Origin: Huintestinicola sp050874005
GTDB lineage: Bacteria; Bacillota; Clostridia; Oscillospirales; Ruminococcaceae
Direction: 5' to 3'
Assembly (NCBI RefSeq): GCF_050874005.1
Contig: NZ_JBNMJV010000001.1
Location: forward strand, 119,657-183,656
Length of the DNA stretch: 64,000 nt
Both the position numbers and the translations under genes were made by a program. Numbering within the stretch: the first letter of the stretch is position 1; each line of letters starts with the position of its first letter. The notes beneath the pieces are model-generated. The model searched no databases. It saw nothing but the letters and a program-made list of their open reading frames with translations, and was not told where the DNA came from. Below are positions 31,604 through 40,235 of the stretch, in pieces.

Positions 31604-32557
31604 ATGCTTGAAAAAATCGAAAAGCCGGAAATTGATACCGTTAAGCTGGACGTAAACGGCACATACGGTATGTTCGTTCTCGCTCCTCTGGAGCGCGGCT
31701 ATGGTACTACTCTGGGCAACAGCCTCAGACGTGTACTGCTCTCCTCGCTTCCGGGTGTTGCCGTTACTTCCGTGAAGATCGACGGCGTTCACCACGAATT
31801 ATCCACTATTCCCGGGGTTAAGGAAGACGTTACTGAGATCATTCTTAACCTTAAAGGTCTGACTGCAAAGCTTTACGGCGAGGGCCCCAAGACCATCTAT
31901 ATCGAGGCTGAGGACGAGTGCGAGGTTACTGCAGGCGATATCAAGACCGATTCTGAGGTCGATATCCTTGTTCCCGATATGCACATCGCTACTCTCGGCA
32001 AGGACGCAAAGCTTTATATGGAGATCACTATTGACCGTGGCAGGGGCTACGTTCCCGCTGAAAAGAACAAGCAGCTTTTCAATCTCGGCATCGACGTGAT
32101 CGCAGTTGACTCTATTTACACGCCTGTACTGAAGGTAAACTTCCGTGTCGAGGATACTCGTCTCGGTCAGGTTACAGATTATGACAAGCTTATTCTTGAG
32201 GTATGGACAGACGGTACCGTATCTGCAAAGGAAGCTGTGTCTCAGGCAGCCAATCTCCTCATTGAGCATCTGAAATCATTCAGCAATCTTTCCGATGAGT
32301 CCGCTATCACCGAAATTATGGTTGAAAAGGACGATAAGGGCAAGGAGAAGATCCTTGAGATGACCATTGAGGAACTTGACTTATCAGTACGTTCCTTTAA
32401 CTGCTTGAAGCGTGCGGGAATCAATACCGTTGAAGATCTGATAAGCAAATCAGAAGAAGAAATGATGAAGGTTAGAAACCTCGGTAAGAAGTCCTTCGAC
32501 GAGGTTAAGGAGAAGCTCCAGTCCCTGGGCTTTGACCTTAGCAGCGAGGAAGAATAA
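31604..32557 (+). CDS. rpoA: DNA-directed RNA polymerase subunit alpha
   Basis: 317 residues. N-terminal assembly domain (APLERGYGTTLGNSLRRVLLSSLPG) and C-terminal domain (LDLSVRSFNCLKRAGINTVEDL; RNLGKKSFDEVKEKL) that contacts UP elements and activators. Standard place between rpsD and rplQ. Confidence 0.97.
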   Translation: MLEKIEKPEIDTVKLDVNGTYGMFVLAPLERGYGTTLGNSLRRVLLSSLPGVAVTSVKIDGVHHELSTIPGVKEDVTEIILNLKGLTAKLYGEGPKTIYIEAEDECEVTAGDIKTDSEVDILVPDMHIATLGKDAKLYMEITIDRGRGYVPAEKNKQLFNLGIDVIAVDSIYTPVLKVNFRVEDTRLGQVTDYDKLILEVWTDGTVSAKEAVSQAANLLIEHLKSFSNLSDESAITEIMVEKDDKGKEKILEMTIEELDLSVRSFNCLKRAGINTVEDLISKSEEEMMKVRNLGKKSFDEVKEKLQSLGFDLSSEEE

Positions 32558-32588
32558 CCGTTCAATATTTGGTAAGGAGTGAAAATCA

Positions 32589-32930
32589 ATGCCGGGAACC
32601 AGAAAACTGGGCAGAACAAGCGACCATAGAAAGGCTATGCTGAGAGCTATGGTTACATTCCTGCTTGAGAATGGCAGAATTGAAACTACAGTTACCAGAG
32701 CGAAGGAAGTTCGCTCTATGGCTGAGAAAATGATTACAACAGCTAAGACCAATGACCTTCACGCTAAGCGTCAGGTTCTTGCTTATGTTACTAAGGAAGA
32801 TGTTGTCAAGAAGCTTTTTGACGAGATCGCTCCCAAGTACGCTGATGTAAACGGCGGCTACACAAGGATCGTTAAGATCGGCCCCCGTCGTGGCGATGCT
32901 GCTGAGATGGCAGTTATCGAGCTTGTTTGA
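32589..32930 (+). CDS. rplQ: 50S ribosomal protein L17
   Basis: 113 residues (MPGTRKLGRTSDHRKAMLRAMVTFLL...GGYTRIVKIGPRRGDAAEMAVIEL). Last gene of the supercluster; a terminator follows 20 nt later. Confidence 0.97.
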   Translation: MPGTRKLGRTSDHRKAMLRAMVTFLLENGRIETTVTRAKEVRSMAEKMITTAKTNDLHAKRQVLAYVTKEDVVKKLFDEIAPKYADVNGGYTRIVKIGPRRGDAAEMAVIELV

Positions 32931-32949
32931 TCGTAAATAAGTAAGTTTT

Positions 32950-32981
32950 CCCCCTGTTCCGGTTGGAGCAGGGGGATTTTT
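32950..32981 (+). terminator. Terminator of the ribosomal supercluster
   Basis: 11-bp stem CCCCCTGTTCC / GGAGCAGGGGG (one G-U) with a 4-nt loop and an immediate U-run. Confidence 0.88.
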
Positions 32982-33094
32982 CTGCATATATTTGCAAAAA
33001 TGAATCTTGCTCAGTACTTTCTTCTGCATAGAAATAAATTTCTTGATGTTTACAGTCAGAACATATGCAGGACATCACCTTATAGATAAAGAAT

Positions 33095-33142
33095 TATCCC
33101 CCGAATGCAGTTGCTATACAAATTACTGCATTTCGGGGGATA
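33095..33142. repeat. Second copy of the CCCCGAA-TGCAG hairpin
   Basis: Arms 33095-33110 and 33126-33142 pair with one bulge and match the hairpin at 2829-2874. Placed between the converging rplQ and phoR genes; could help terminate the phoR transcript. Confidence 0.65.
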
Positions 33143-33173
33143 TATGATCTGTCAGCTCAAGATAGAAGCTTTA

Positions 33174-34847
33174 TCAGGCATTGCTTTTGCCAAACTCGAT
33201 GCTTATTACCGTACCCTTTCCAACTTCGCTCTGCAGGTTTATCACGCCGCCGTGAAGCGCTGCGCCGTGCTTTACGATGGACAGTCCCAGACCTGTTCCG
33301 CCTGTTTCCTTGGAGTGGCTCTTGTCCACACGATAGAAGCGCTCGAATATCCTTGCCTGATGTTCGGGGGGGATACCGATACCGTTATCGGAGACTTTAA
33401 GGATACAGCCCGAGGGTGTTTTTTCAAGGCTTAGCTCAACCTTGCCGCCCTTGTTGTTGTAGGCGATACCGTTGTCGCAGAGGTTATAGACCATTTCGTG
33501 AAGGACGGGTCTTACGCCCCGAACAGACACCCTTTCAAGGCTGCTTTCAAGGAAAATTCCTCTGTGCTGCGCCTTTTCGCTAAGTTCGGAAATCACGCTC
33601 TTACAGATATCGTCAAGATAGACCTCTTCAAACTCCTGAATAAGTCCGCCTTCGTCAAGACGGGATATCTTAATTATATCCTCAATAAGTGCCAGAAGTC
33701 TCATTGCCTCGGAATGGATATTTCCTGCAAAATGGGGGATATCCTCTTTTTTTACAATGCCCTTTTCGATGATCTCCGCTGCGCCCATAATGGAGGTGAG
33801 GGGAGTTTTCAGCTCGTGGGACACGTTTGCGGAGAATTCCCTTCGCATTTTTTCGGCGTTCTCTCTGTCTGTCACGTCAACGATGAACAGTACGGCGCTG
33901 TATTTCTTCGCTTCGGTAACGGGGCTTGCTGTAAGGCTGTAGGTCCTGCCGTTCTTTTCAAGAAGGGCATTTCCGTAGCCGCCTTCGAGAGCTGTTTCAA
34001 CAGCATCAAGGTATTCCCTGTCACGGCAGAGACGGGTATAGCTGCCTGTGGCATTGCTCCCTAAAATGCGCTGTGCTGCGGCATTTGCAGACAGTATATT
34101 TCCGCCGCTGCCGAATATTACCAGTCCCTCGCTCATATTTCCCGTTATACAGGAAAGCTCGCTTTTCTGCTCGGAAAGCTTCTCAATCTGAGCGTTTATT
34201 TTTTCATTCTGCTTATCCATTCTCAGAAGCAGGGGAGCAAGCTCGTCGTAGGTGAGATTTTCACCGGGAGCGTCAAGGTCAAGATCGTTTATGGGACGGA
34301 TTATTGAGCGTGTGAGCAGTCCTGCCATCACAAGGGAGAAAACAAAAATAAGCACTCCGATGAGGATAAGCCATAAAGTAAGGTGGCTCAGAAGTCCCAG
34401 AACGCTCTTGGTGGTGTTCGCTATTCTGATAACGCTGCCGTTTTTTAGTTTTACGGCGCAGTAATAGGTATGTTCGCCCATCGTGTCGGAGGCTCTCAGA
34501 GCGGTTCCGATACCTTTTTCCAGCGCTTCGGATATCTCGGGGCGGTCAAGGTGATTGCCCATTTCCGATATTTTTGAAAAGTTGTCGTAAAGCACCGTTC
34601 CGTCAGGGGAGATAAGGGTGATACGGTTGCCGCTTTTATGGCCTGCTTCTGATATGTATTCCTGTGCAGACTCGTCCTCAAGGCTGTCTATGGTTGTAGA
34701 AACAATAGCCGCCTCGTTTCGTATTTCCTCACGAAGCTCAGCGGTCATTGCGTTGTACATTACTCCCGTTACGCAGGCAAGGCATAGGATAAGTGCGATA
34801 AGAGAGCTTGAAAATATGCTGAAAAATATACGGTTTTTCATTTTCAT
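33174..34847 (-). CDS. phoR: PhoR-type membrane sensor histidine kinase
   Basis: 557 residues. Transmembrane helix near 8-30, an extracytoplasmic sensor region to about 150, a second helix (LWLILIGVLIFVFSLVMAGLL), a linker/HAMP-like part, a PAS domain (VIFGSGGNILSANAAAQRILG), HisKA with EFSANVSHELKTPLTSIMGAAE (phospho-His) and HATPase with DNGIGIPPEHQARIFERFYR and GTGLGLSIVKH. Last gene of the pst-pho operon; phosphorylates the adjacent response regulator. The start at 34847 has AAGGTG at longish spacing; a second Met follows two codons on. Confidence 0.9.
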   Translation of the reverse strand: MKMKNRIFFSIFSSSLIALILCLACVTGVMYNAMTAELREEIRNEAAIVSTTIDSLEDESAQEYISEAGHKSGNRITLISPDGTVLYDNFSKISEMGNHLDRPEISEALEKGIGTALRASDTMGEHTYYCAVKLKNGSVIRIANTTKSVLGLLSHLTLWLILIGVLIFVFSLVMAGLLTRSIIRPINDLDLDAPGENLTYDELAPLLLRMDKQNEKINAQIEKLSEQKSELSCITGNMSEGLVIFGSGGNILSANAAAQRILGSNATGSYTRLCRDREYLDAVETALEGGYGNALLEKNGRTYSLTASPVTEAKKYSAVLFIVDVTDRENAEKMRREFSANVSHELKTPLTSIMGAAEIIEKGIVKKEDIPHFAGNIHSEAMRLLALIEDIIKISRLDEGGLIQEFEEVYLDDICKSVISELSEKAQHRGIFLESSLERVSVRGVRPVLHEMVYNLCDNGIAYNNKGGKVELSLEKTPSGCILKVSDNGIGIPPEHQARIFERFYRVDKSHSKETGGTGLGLSIVKHGAALHGGVINLQSEVGKGTVISIEFGKSNA

Positions 34848-34870
34848 CGGATCAAATTACACCTTCTTTG

Positions 34871-35545
34871 TTATCCGCAGACCTTGTAGCCAACGCCACG
34901 GACAGTCTTTATTATCTCTGCGCCGCTTCCAAGCTTCTGGCGGAGAGTTTTTATATGCACGTCCACCGTACGGGTCTCGCCTGCACAGTCGTAGCCCCAT
35001 ATGCTTTCAAGAAGATTATCTCTTGTGAGGACGGCGTTTTTGTTTTTCATAAGTATGCGGAGCAGTTCAAATTCCTTTAATGTCAGCTCCGCAGGAACTC
35101 CGTCAACGGTTACGATATGGCTTCGGATATCAAGCTCCACCGCTCCGCAGCTGAGCACGTCTCCGCAGGCAATGCTTTCCGTACGTTCTGCACGTCTCAG
35201 CACAGCTTTTATCCGGGCGATAAGCTCCATCATTCCGAAGGGCTTTGATATGTAGTCGTCTGCGCCGCAGTCAAGTCCTGTGACCTTGTCGTATTCGGAG
35301 TTTTTCGCTGTTACCATTATTACGGGGAAATCATAGCCGCCTCGTCTCAGCCGCTTCATTATCTCAATGCCGTCCTCTCCGGGCAGCATTATGTCAAGCA
35401 GCAGGAGCTTGGGGACATTTCCTGCCGAAAGCTCCGCAAAAAGCTCTTCGCCGTTTTCAAATCCCTTGGCTTCAAAGCCTGTGGTTTTCAAAGTGTACAG
35501 CACAAGCTCCCGTATGCTGCTGTCGTCTTCCGCATAGTATATCAT
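34871..35545 (-). CDS. phoB: PhoB/PhoP-type response regulator (OmpR family)
   Basis: 224 residues. Receiver domain with EDD near residue 6-8, phospho-Asp in LLLLDIMLPGEDG (near 51), MVTAKNSEYDKVTGLDCGADDYISKPF; winged-helix output with LTLKEFELLRILMKNKNAVLTRDNLLESIWG and VDVHIKTLRQKLG. AGGAAGG upstream. Its likely targets are the Pho-box-like repeats before pstS. Confidence 0.9.
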   Translation of the reverse strand: MIYYAEDDSSIRELVLYTLKTTGFEAKGFENGEELFAELSAGNVPKLLLLDIMLPGEDGIEIMKRLRRGGYDFPVIMVTAKNSEYDKVTGLDCGADDYISKPFGMMELIARIKAVLRRAERTESIACGDVLSCGAVELDIRSHIVTVDGVPAELTLKEFELLRILMKNKNAVLTRDNLLESIWGYDCAGETRTVDVHIKTLRQKLGSGAEIIKTVRGVGYKVCG

Positions 35546-35584
35546 TTTTCTGACCTTCCTTTCCGAGAGCGGGTGCTGCGTAAG

Positions 35585-36235
35585 TTATGCGTTTCCGTGC
35601 TCTCCTGTTATGGAAAATACCACCCACTCGGCAATGTTTGTGGCGTGGTCGCCTATGCGCTCAAGGTATTTGGCTATCATAACGATGTCAAACACCGTTT
35701 CGCCAAGCCCCGGATTTTCCGCTATTATATTTATTATATCACCTTTTATCTTAATAAACAAGCCGTCAACTTCATCATCGTCAGAAATGACTTTTTTTGC
35801 GCCATCCATATCAAGCTTTACAAAGGCATCTACGCTGGCTGTGACCATCTTTATAGCGGCTTCAGCCATTCGGGTGATGTCCTCCCTGCACCTGCTGCCT
35901 GCCTCGTCCATACGGCAGAATTTTATGAGATTTGCGATATCCGCTGCCTGATCTCCGATACGCTCCATATCGGTTATCATTTTTAGTGCAGAGGAAATTG
36001 TACGCAGATCTCTTGCAACGGGCTGCTGCTGGAGTATGAGCTTCATACAAAGCCCTTCAATGCTTCTTTCCATATGGTCAAGCTCACGCTCGGTCTCCTT
36101 GACCCCGTCCACAAGGGCGGTATCGTCGTTGAGAAGCGCCTTTACTGCCATTGAAATAGCAGTTTCGCACAGCGCTCCCATTTTTATCAGGCTTACGTTC
36201 AGCTCTTCAAGCTGCATTTCAAATCTATTTCTCAT
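35585..36235 (-). CDS. phoU: Phosphate transport regulator PhoU
   Basis: 216 residues, two PhoU three-helix repeats with metal-binding E/DxxxD motifs (DHMERSIEGLCMKLILQQQPVARDLRTI; DMERIGDQAADIANL; KYLERIGDHATNIAEWVVF). Links Pst transporter state to PhoR. The ribosome-binding-site region (ATTATCCTTTCGTGCGGGT on the plus strand, 36243-36261) is duplicated at 36340-36358. Confidence 0.94.
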   Translation of the reverse strand: MRNRFEMQLEELNVSLIKMGALCETAISMAVKALLNDDTALVDGVKETERELDHMERSIEGLCMKLILQQQPVARDLRTISSALKMITDMERIGDQAADIANLIKFCRMDEAGSRCREDITRMAEAAIKMVTASVDAFVKLDMDGAKKVISDDDEVDGLFIKIKGDIINIIAENPGLGETVFDIVMIAKYLERIGDHATNIAEWVVFSITGEHGNA

Positions 36236-36255
36236 AAGTAAGATTATCCTTTCGT

Positions 36256-36358
36256 GCGGGTGACGACCCGCGGCGACCTCGTTGGTGGGTTTTGAGATAT
36301 TCTTTTCGTTTGTGGCTCGGTAACGTTAGTTTTGCTCAAATTATCCTTTCGTGCGGGT
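36256..36358 (+). repeat. Interspersed repeat copy R5, variant, between 19-bp direct repeats
   Basis: Starts with the GCGGGT-GACG-ACCCGC hairpin, diverges in the middle (GGCGACCTCGTTGGTGGG) and contains TTTGTGGCTCGGTAACGTTA. The sequence 36243-36261 is repeated exactly at 36340-36358. It lies within the pstB-phoU interval. Confidence 0.75.
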
Positions 36359-36376
36359 CGACACCCGCCTCTCGCC

Positions 36377-37126
36377 TTAGCCGAAACGTCCTGTTATGTA
36401 GTCCTCGGTGCGCTTGTCCTTGGGAGCGGAGAAAAGCTTTTCGGTCCCGTCAAACTCCACTATCTCACCCAGCAGGAAAAAGGCTGTGCGGTCGGAAATT
36501 CGGGTAGCCTGCTGCATATTGTGGGTGACGATGACAATGGTGTACTTTTCTTTGAGGCTTATGGCAAGATCTTCTATCTTGTTGGTGGAGATGGGGTCGA
36601 GAGCCGATGTGGGTTCGTCCATAAGCAGGACATCAGGCTCTACTGCCAGAGCACGGGCAATACACAGTCTCTGCTGCTGACCGCCGGAAAGTCCCAGGGC
36701 GCTTTTCTTGAGTCTGTCTTTAAGCTCGTTCCATATAGCGGCGTCGGTAAGGGATTTTTCCACGATCTCGTCAAGCTTTGCCTTTGAGTGTATGCCGTGA
36801 GTACGGGGACCGTAGGCAATGTTGTCGTAAACGCTCATAGGGAAAGGATTGGGCTTCTGGAAAACCATTCCTACCTTTTTTCTGAGGAAATTCACGTCCA
36901 TTCCGTTATAGATATCCTCTCCGTCAAGGAGTACCTTTCCGTCGATAACGCAGCCCTCAACCAGGTCGTTCATTCGGTTGAGACTCTTGAGAAGCGTGGA
37001 TTTTCCGCAGCCCGACGGACCTATAAAGGCGGTTATCTCACCGGTGGGAATGTTGATAGAGACGTCTTTTAATGCGTGGAATTTTCCGTAATGGAGATTT
37101 AAATGCTCGATTTCAAATTTATTCAT
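36377..37126 (-). CDS. pstB: Phosphate ABC transporter ATP-binding protein
   Basis: 249 residues. Walker A GPSGCGKST, signature ALGLSGGQQQRLCIARALAVEPDVLLMDEPTSALDP split over the Walker B, and H-loop IVTHNMQQATRISDRTAFFLLGE, all diagnostic for PstB. Powers Pi import by PstSCAB. AAAGGAAAA upstream; follows pstA by 26 nt. Confidence 0.96.
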   Translation of the reverse strand: MNKFEIEHLNLHYGKFHALKDVSINIPTGEITAFIGPSGCGKSTLLKSLNRMNDLVEGCVIDGKVLLDGEDIYNGMDVNFLRKKVGMVFQKPNPFPMSVYDNIAYGPRTHGIHSKAKLDEIVEKSLTDAAIWNELKDRLKKSALGLSGGQQQRLCIARALAVEPDVLLMDEPTSALDPISTNKIEDLAISLKEKYTIVIVTHNMQQATRISDRTAFFLLGEIVEFDGTEKLFSAPKDKRTEDYITGRFG

Positions 37127-37152
37127 CTGAGTTTTCCTTTCGGATATGTTTT

Positions 37153-38034
37153 TTACTTCGATATCTTCTTAGCGATAAAGGAGGAGAGCATATTTATGAG
37201 CACCACGATGATAAGCAGCACTACAGCGGTTGCGTATGACTGCTCTGCGGCAAGTCCCTCGTTCCACAGGGCATAGAGGTGAATTGCAAGTGTTCTTCCC
37301 GAACCCATAAGAGTGTCGGGTATCTGTGCAACTGTGCCTGCGGTGAAGATAAGTGCGGCGGTCTCTCCTGCGATACGTCCTATGGCGAGAATAACGCCTG
37401 CGAGTATTCCGGGTACGGCAGAGGGAAGGACTACTGTAAACACAGTCCTGAGCTTTCCTGCGCCAAGACCGAAGCTTCCTTCTCTGTAGCTGTCGGGAAC
37501 GCTTCTGAGGGCTTCCTCGGTGGTTCGCATAATAAGGGGGAGTATCATTATGGAGAGGGTAAGTGCACCTGCCATCATACAGTAGCCCCATTTAAGCTGC
37601 GACACGAAAAGCAGATATCCGAAAAGTCCGTAAACTATGGAGGGGATACCCGAAAGTGTCTCTGTGGTTATTCCCACAAGGGTCACAAGCTTATTGCCTC
37701 TTTTAGCGTATTCCACAAGATAAATAGCCGAGAACACTCCGAGAGGTACGGCGATAAGCAGGGACACAAGGGTCATTGTGACGGTGTTTACCAGCGCAGG
37801 GAAAAGGGACATATTCTCGGTGGTGTATTCGGGGGCGAAAAGTTCAAGGGAAAGGTTTGGTATGCCCTTGTACAGGATATAGATTATTATGCTCAGAAGG
37901 GACAGAAGGGTTATTCCTGCGGAAAGCCACACTGCGCCGCCAAGCAGCGCTGACTGCACCTTTGCGCCTAAGCCTGCTCTTGACTTGCTGCTGTCCTTTT
38001 CTGCAGGAATTGCGGCGGCGGAAATATTATTCAT
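37153..38034 (-). CDS. pstA: Phosphate ABC transporter permease PstA
   Basis: 293 residues from ATG 38034 (MNNISAAAIPAEKD), which has GAAAGGAAAA at the right distance; the frame is open to ATG 38055 inside the pstC end. Six transmembrane helices; EAA-like loop LPLIMRTTEEALRSVPDSYREGSFGLGAGKLRTVFTVVLPSAVPGI. Pairs with PstC. Confidence 0.94.
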   Translation of the reverse strand: MNNISAAAIPAEKDSSKSRAGLGAKVQSALLGGAVWLSAGITLLSLLSIIIYILYKGIPNLSLELFAPEYTTENMSLFPALVNTVTMTLVSLLIAVPLGVFSAIYLVEYAKRGNKLVTLVGITTETLSGIPSIVYGLFGYLLFVSQLKWGYCMMAGALTLSIMILPLIMRTTEEALRSVPDSYREGSFGLGAGKLRTVFTVVLPSAVPGILAGVILAIGRIAGETAALIFTAGTVAQIPDTLMGSGRTLAIHLYALWNEGLAAEQSYATAVVLLIIVVLINMLSSFIAKKISK

Positions 38035-38047
38035 AGAACTTTTCCTT

Positions 38048-38902
38048 TCAGACATTTGAGGTTTTTCTCTTTATTACCGAGAATGTGAGGTTTATGAGAA
38101 GAATGAACACGAAAAGCACCACCGCTGTTGCGATAAGGGCTTCTCTGTGGAGGTCTGCGGCATAGCCCATTTCAAGGACTATGTTTGCGGTCATTGTACG
38201 CACGCCCTGAGTGAGTTTTTCGGGGAGAACTGCCTGATTTCCCGCAACCATTACCACCGCCATTGTTTCGCCAACGGCACGTCCTATTCCGAGGATAACT
38301 CCTGCAAGTATACCCGACTTTGCCGCAGGGAGAACAGCGAAGAACACGCTTCTTTCGTGGCTTGCGCCAAGTCCCAGAGAGCCTTCGTAATAGCTTTCGG
38401 GAACGGCTCTTATGGCGCTTTCAGAAACGCCGATGATAGTGGGGAGTATCATTATGCCAAGCACTATGGAGGCTGCAAGCATACTTGTTCCGCTGCCGCC
38501 GAAAAGCTTTCTGATGAGGGGGACTATGACCATAAGTCCGAAAAAGCCGTAAACTACCGAGGGTATGCCTGCAAGCAGTTCTATGGCAGGCTTTACCACC
38601 TTATAAATTCCCTTGGGGCAGAACTTTGCCATAAATACGGCGGTGAGTATCCCTATGGGAACGCCTATGATTATTGCTCCTGCGGTAACGTAAAGGCTGC
38701 CGATTATCATCGGGAATATGCCGAAGGTATCATTCGATGGCTTCCAGACCTTTCCGCCAAGGAAATTTCCTGCACCTATCTCAGCTATGGCAGGTATGCC
38801 GTTTGCAAAGAGAAATACGCATATCAGCACCACCGCAAGTATTGATATGCAGGCGGAGATGGCGAACACGATATGCATAGCTTTTTCTTTGAAGTTATTC
38901 AT
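38048..38902 (-). CDS. pstC: Phosphate ABC transporter permease PstC
   Basis: 284 residues from ATG 38902 (MNNFKEKAMHIV). The open frame extends to a GTG at 38950, but that lies inside the hairpin 38940-38972. GGAG sits 16 nt upstream of ATG 38902, long but the best available. Six transmembrane helices; loop LPTIIGVSESAIRAVPESYYEGSLGLGASHERSVFF. Confidence 0.92.
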   Translation of the reverse strand: MNNFKEKAMHIVFAISACISILAVVLICVFLFANGIPAIAEIGAGNFLGGKVWKPSNDTFGIFPMIIGSLYVTAGAIIIGVPIGILTAVFMAKFCPKGIYKVVKPAIELLAGIPSVVYGFFGLMVIVPLIRKLFGGSGTSMLAASIVLGIMILPTIIGVSESAIRAVPESYYEGSLGLGASHERSVFFAVLPAAKSGILAGVILGIGRAVGETMAVVMVAGNQAVLPEKLTQGVRTMTANIVLEMGYAADLHREALIATAVVLFVFILLINLTFSVIKRKTSNV

Positions 38903-38939
38903 ATTGGATTTGGTTACGCTCCTTTCCCGGTATTCACGT

Positions 38940-38972
38940 GTGTCTCTCACCGTCTGTGACAGTGAGAGACAC
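38940..38972 (-). promoter_or_regulatory. Intercistronic hairpin between pstS and pstC
   Basis: Perfect 11-bp stem GTGTCTCTCAC / GTGAGAGACAC, 11-nt loop, no U-run. Placed right after pstS, where 3' hairpins commonly protect the more abundant binding-protein mRNA. Confidence 0.7.
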
Positions 38973-39007
38973 GCTCATAAATGGTACTTAACTTAGTCAA
39001 CAAGGAT

Positions 39008-39949
39008 TTAGTCAACGAGTGACTCCCAAGTTGTGATATTTCCCGTATAGATATCCTTTACCTCGTTTGCGGTAAGCTCTGCAACGGGGTTATCGTTGCT
39101 TACTATAACGGTGATACCGTCCATTGCGATAACTGTGGAAACTGCGCCCTTTTCGGTCTCGCTGTCTTTAAGCTCTCTTGAAGCCATTCCGATATCGCAG
39201 ATGCCGTCTATTGCACTGTTTACGCCTGTGGTGGAGTCACTCTGGTTAACTTCAACGGTAACGTCGGGGTTAACTGCAACATATGCTTCCTTGAGCTTTT
39301 CCATAACGGGAGTTACGGAGGAGGAGCCTGCTACTGTTATTGTGCCGCTCTGCTTGGTTCCGGAATATGCGGGTGCGTCGGAAACGGGGATATAATTATC
39401 ACCTTCGATAACAGCCTGTCCGTCGGCGGACATAATGAAGTCGATGAAATCCTGTGCGAGAGGAGATACGTCCCCTGTGGTAACGATATTGAAGGGACGG
39501 GAGATCTTATATGTTCCGTTCTTGATATTGTCGGCTGTTGCTTCAACACCGTCTATTTTAAGAGCCTTAACGGTATCGTCAAGTGCGCCGAGGGAGATAT
39601 AGCCGATAGCGTACTCGTTCTGGGACACGCTGGTTTTCATAACGCCTGTGCTCTGGGTGATGGATGCGGTGTCGATGGTATAGTCGATCTTCTCGCCCTG
39701 ATCGTTTTTCTGTTCAACGCCGAAAAGCTCTACAAATGCGCCTCTTGTTCCCGAACCGTCCTCTCTGGAGATAACGGTGATGTCGGAGCTTGCCTTAAAA
39801 TTGCTTCCGCCTGCTGCGGCTGTTGTTTCGGCTGCTCCTGCTGCGGTCGTTGTTTCATTTGTGCCCGAGCTGCTTCCGCAGGCTGCGAGTGCTCCGCATA
39901 ATGCCATTGCGGCAGCTGCTGCCATAATTCTGCTTGTTGTTTTTTTCAT
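39008..39949 (-). CDS. pstS: Phosphate-binding lipoprotein PstS, circularly permuted
   Basis: 313 residues. Signal peptide with lipobox LAAC (Cys24), then a Thr/Ala/Gly linker. Residues 57-200 (ITVISREDGSGTRGAF, AIGYISLGALDD, VKALKIDGV, ISRPFNIVT, IMSADGQAVI, YIPVSDAP) correspond to what is normally the C-terminal half of PstS. Residues 202-313 (GTITVAGSSSVTPVM, QSDSTTGVNSAIDG, CDIGMASRELKD, IYTGNITTWESL) correspond to the normal N-terminal half, and the protein ends there. All usual phosphate-site motifs (GSSS, MASR, SREDGSGTR) are present, but in swapped order. First gene of the pst operon, captures Pi outside the membrane. Confidence 0.92.
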   Translation of the reverse strand: MKKTTSRIMAAAAAMALCGALAACGSSSGTNETTTAAGAAETTAAAGGSNFKASSDITVISREDGSGTRGAFVELFGVEQKNDQGEKIDYTIDTASITQSTGVMKTSVSQNEYAIGYISLGALDDTVKALKIDGVEATADNIKNGTYKISRPFNIVTTGDVSPLAQDFIDFIMSADGQAVIEGDNYIPVSDAPAYSGTKQSGTITVAGSSSVTPVMEKLKEAYVAVNPDVTVEVNQSDSTTGVNSAIDGICDIGMASRELKDSETEKGAVSTVIAMDGITVIVSNDNPVAELTANEVKDIYTGNITTWESLVD

Positions 39950-40028
39950 TACAAATCTTCCTTTCGGTAAATCTCCTGATTTACTTTTTTCACAATTCTT
40001 TTTTATCGCTTCTTTGCGGTACGATTAA

Positions 40029-40084
40029 ATAATACACCGCCAATGTAAAATCCGAAACCCGACTTTTGTAAAATCGAGGTAAAA
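40029..40084 (-). promoter_or_regulatory. pst promoter with Pho-box-like repeats
   Basis: On the minus strand TTTACC (40079-40084) and TTTACA (40067-40072) are 11 or 12 nt apart (TTTTAC registers), a third TTTACA lies at 40044-40049, and TATTAT (40029-40034) follows as -10. Directly repeated TTTACA hexamers replacing a -35 box are the pattern of PhoP-activated promoters of Firmicutes. Confidence 0.6.
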
Positions 40085-40188
40085 TCGGCAGGAGGCGTTT
40101 ATATTATTATATTTCGCTGCGGGTTAATTTTATGTAAAATTATAATTTTACAGGGCGGCAGGGAACTTAAATTTGGAAAAAAGCTCCC

Positions 40189-40218
40189 TTGACTTCATAT
40201 ATTCTTTTATGGTAAAAT
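40189..40218 (+). promoter_or_regulatory. Promoter of the DUF2798-like gene
   Basis: TTGACT (40189-40194), 18 nt, TAAAAT (40213-40218). The leader to the start codon is about 160 nt. Confidence 0.6.
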
Positions 40219-40235
40219 GATATTACAATTTTATA

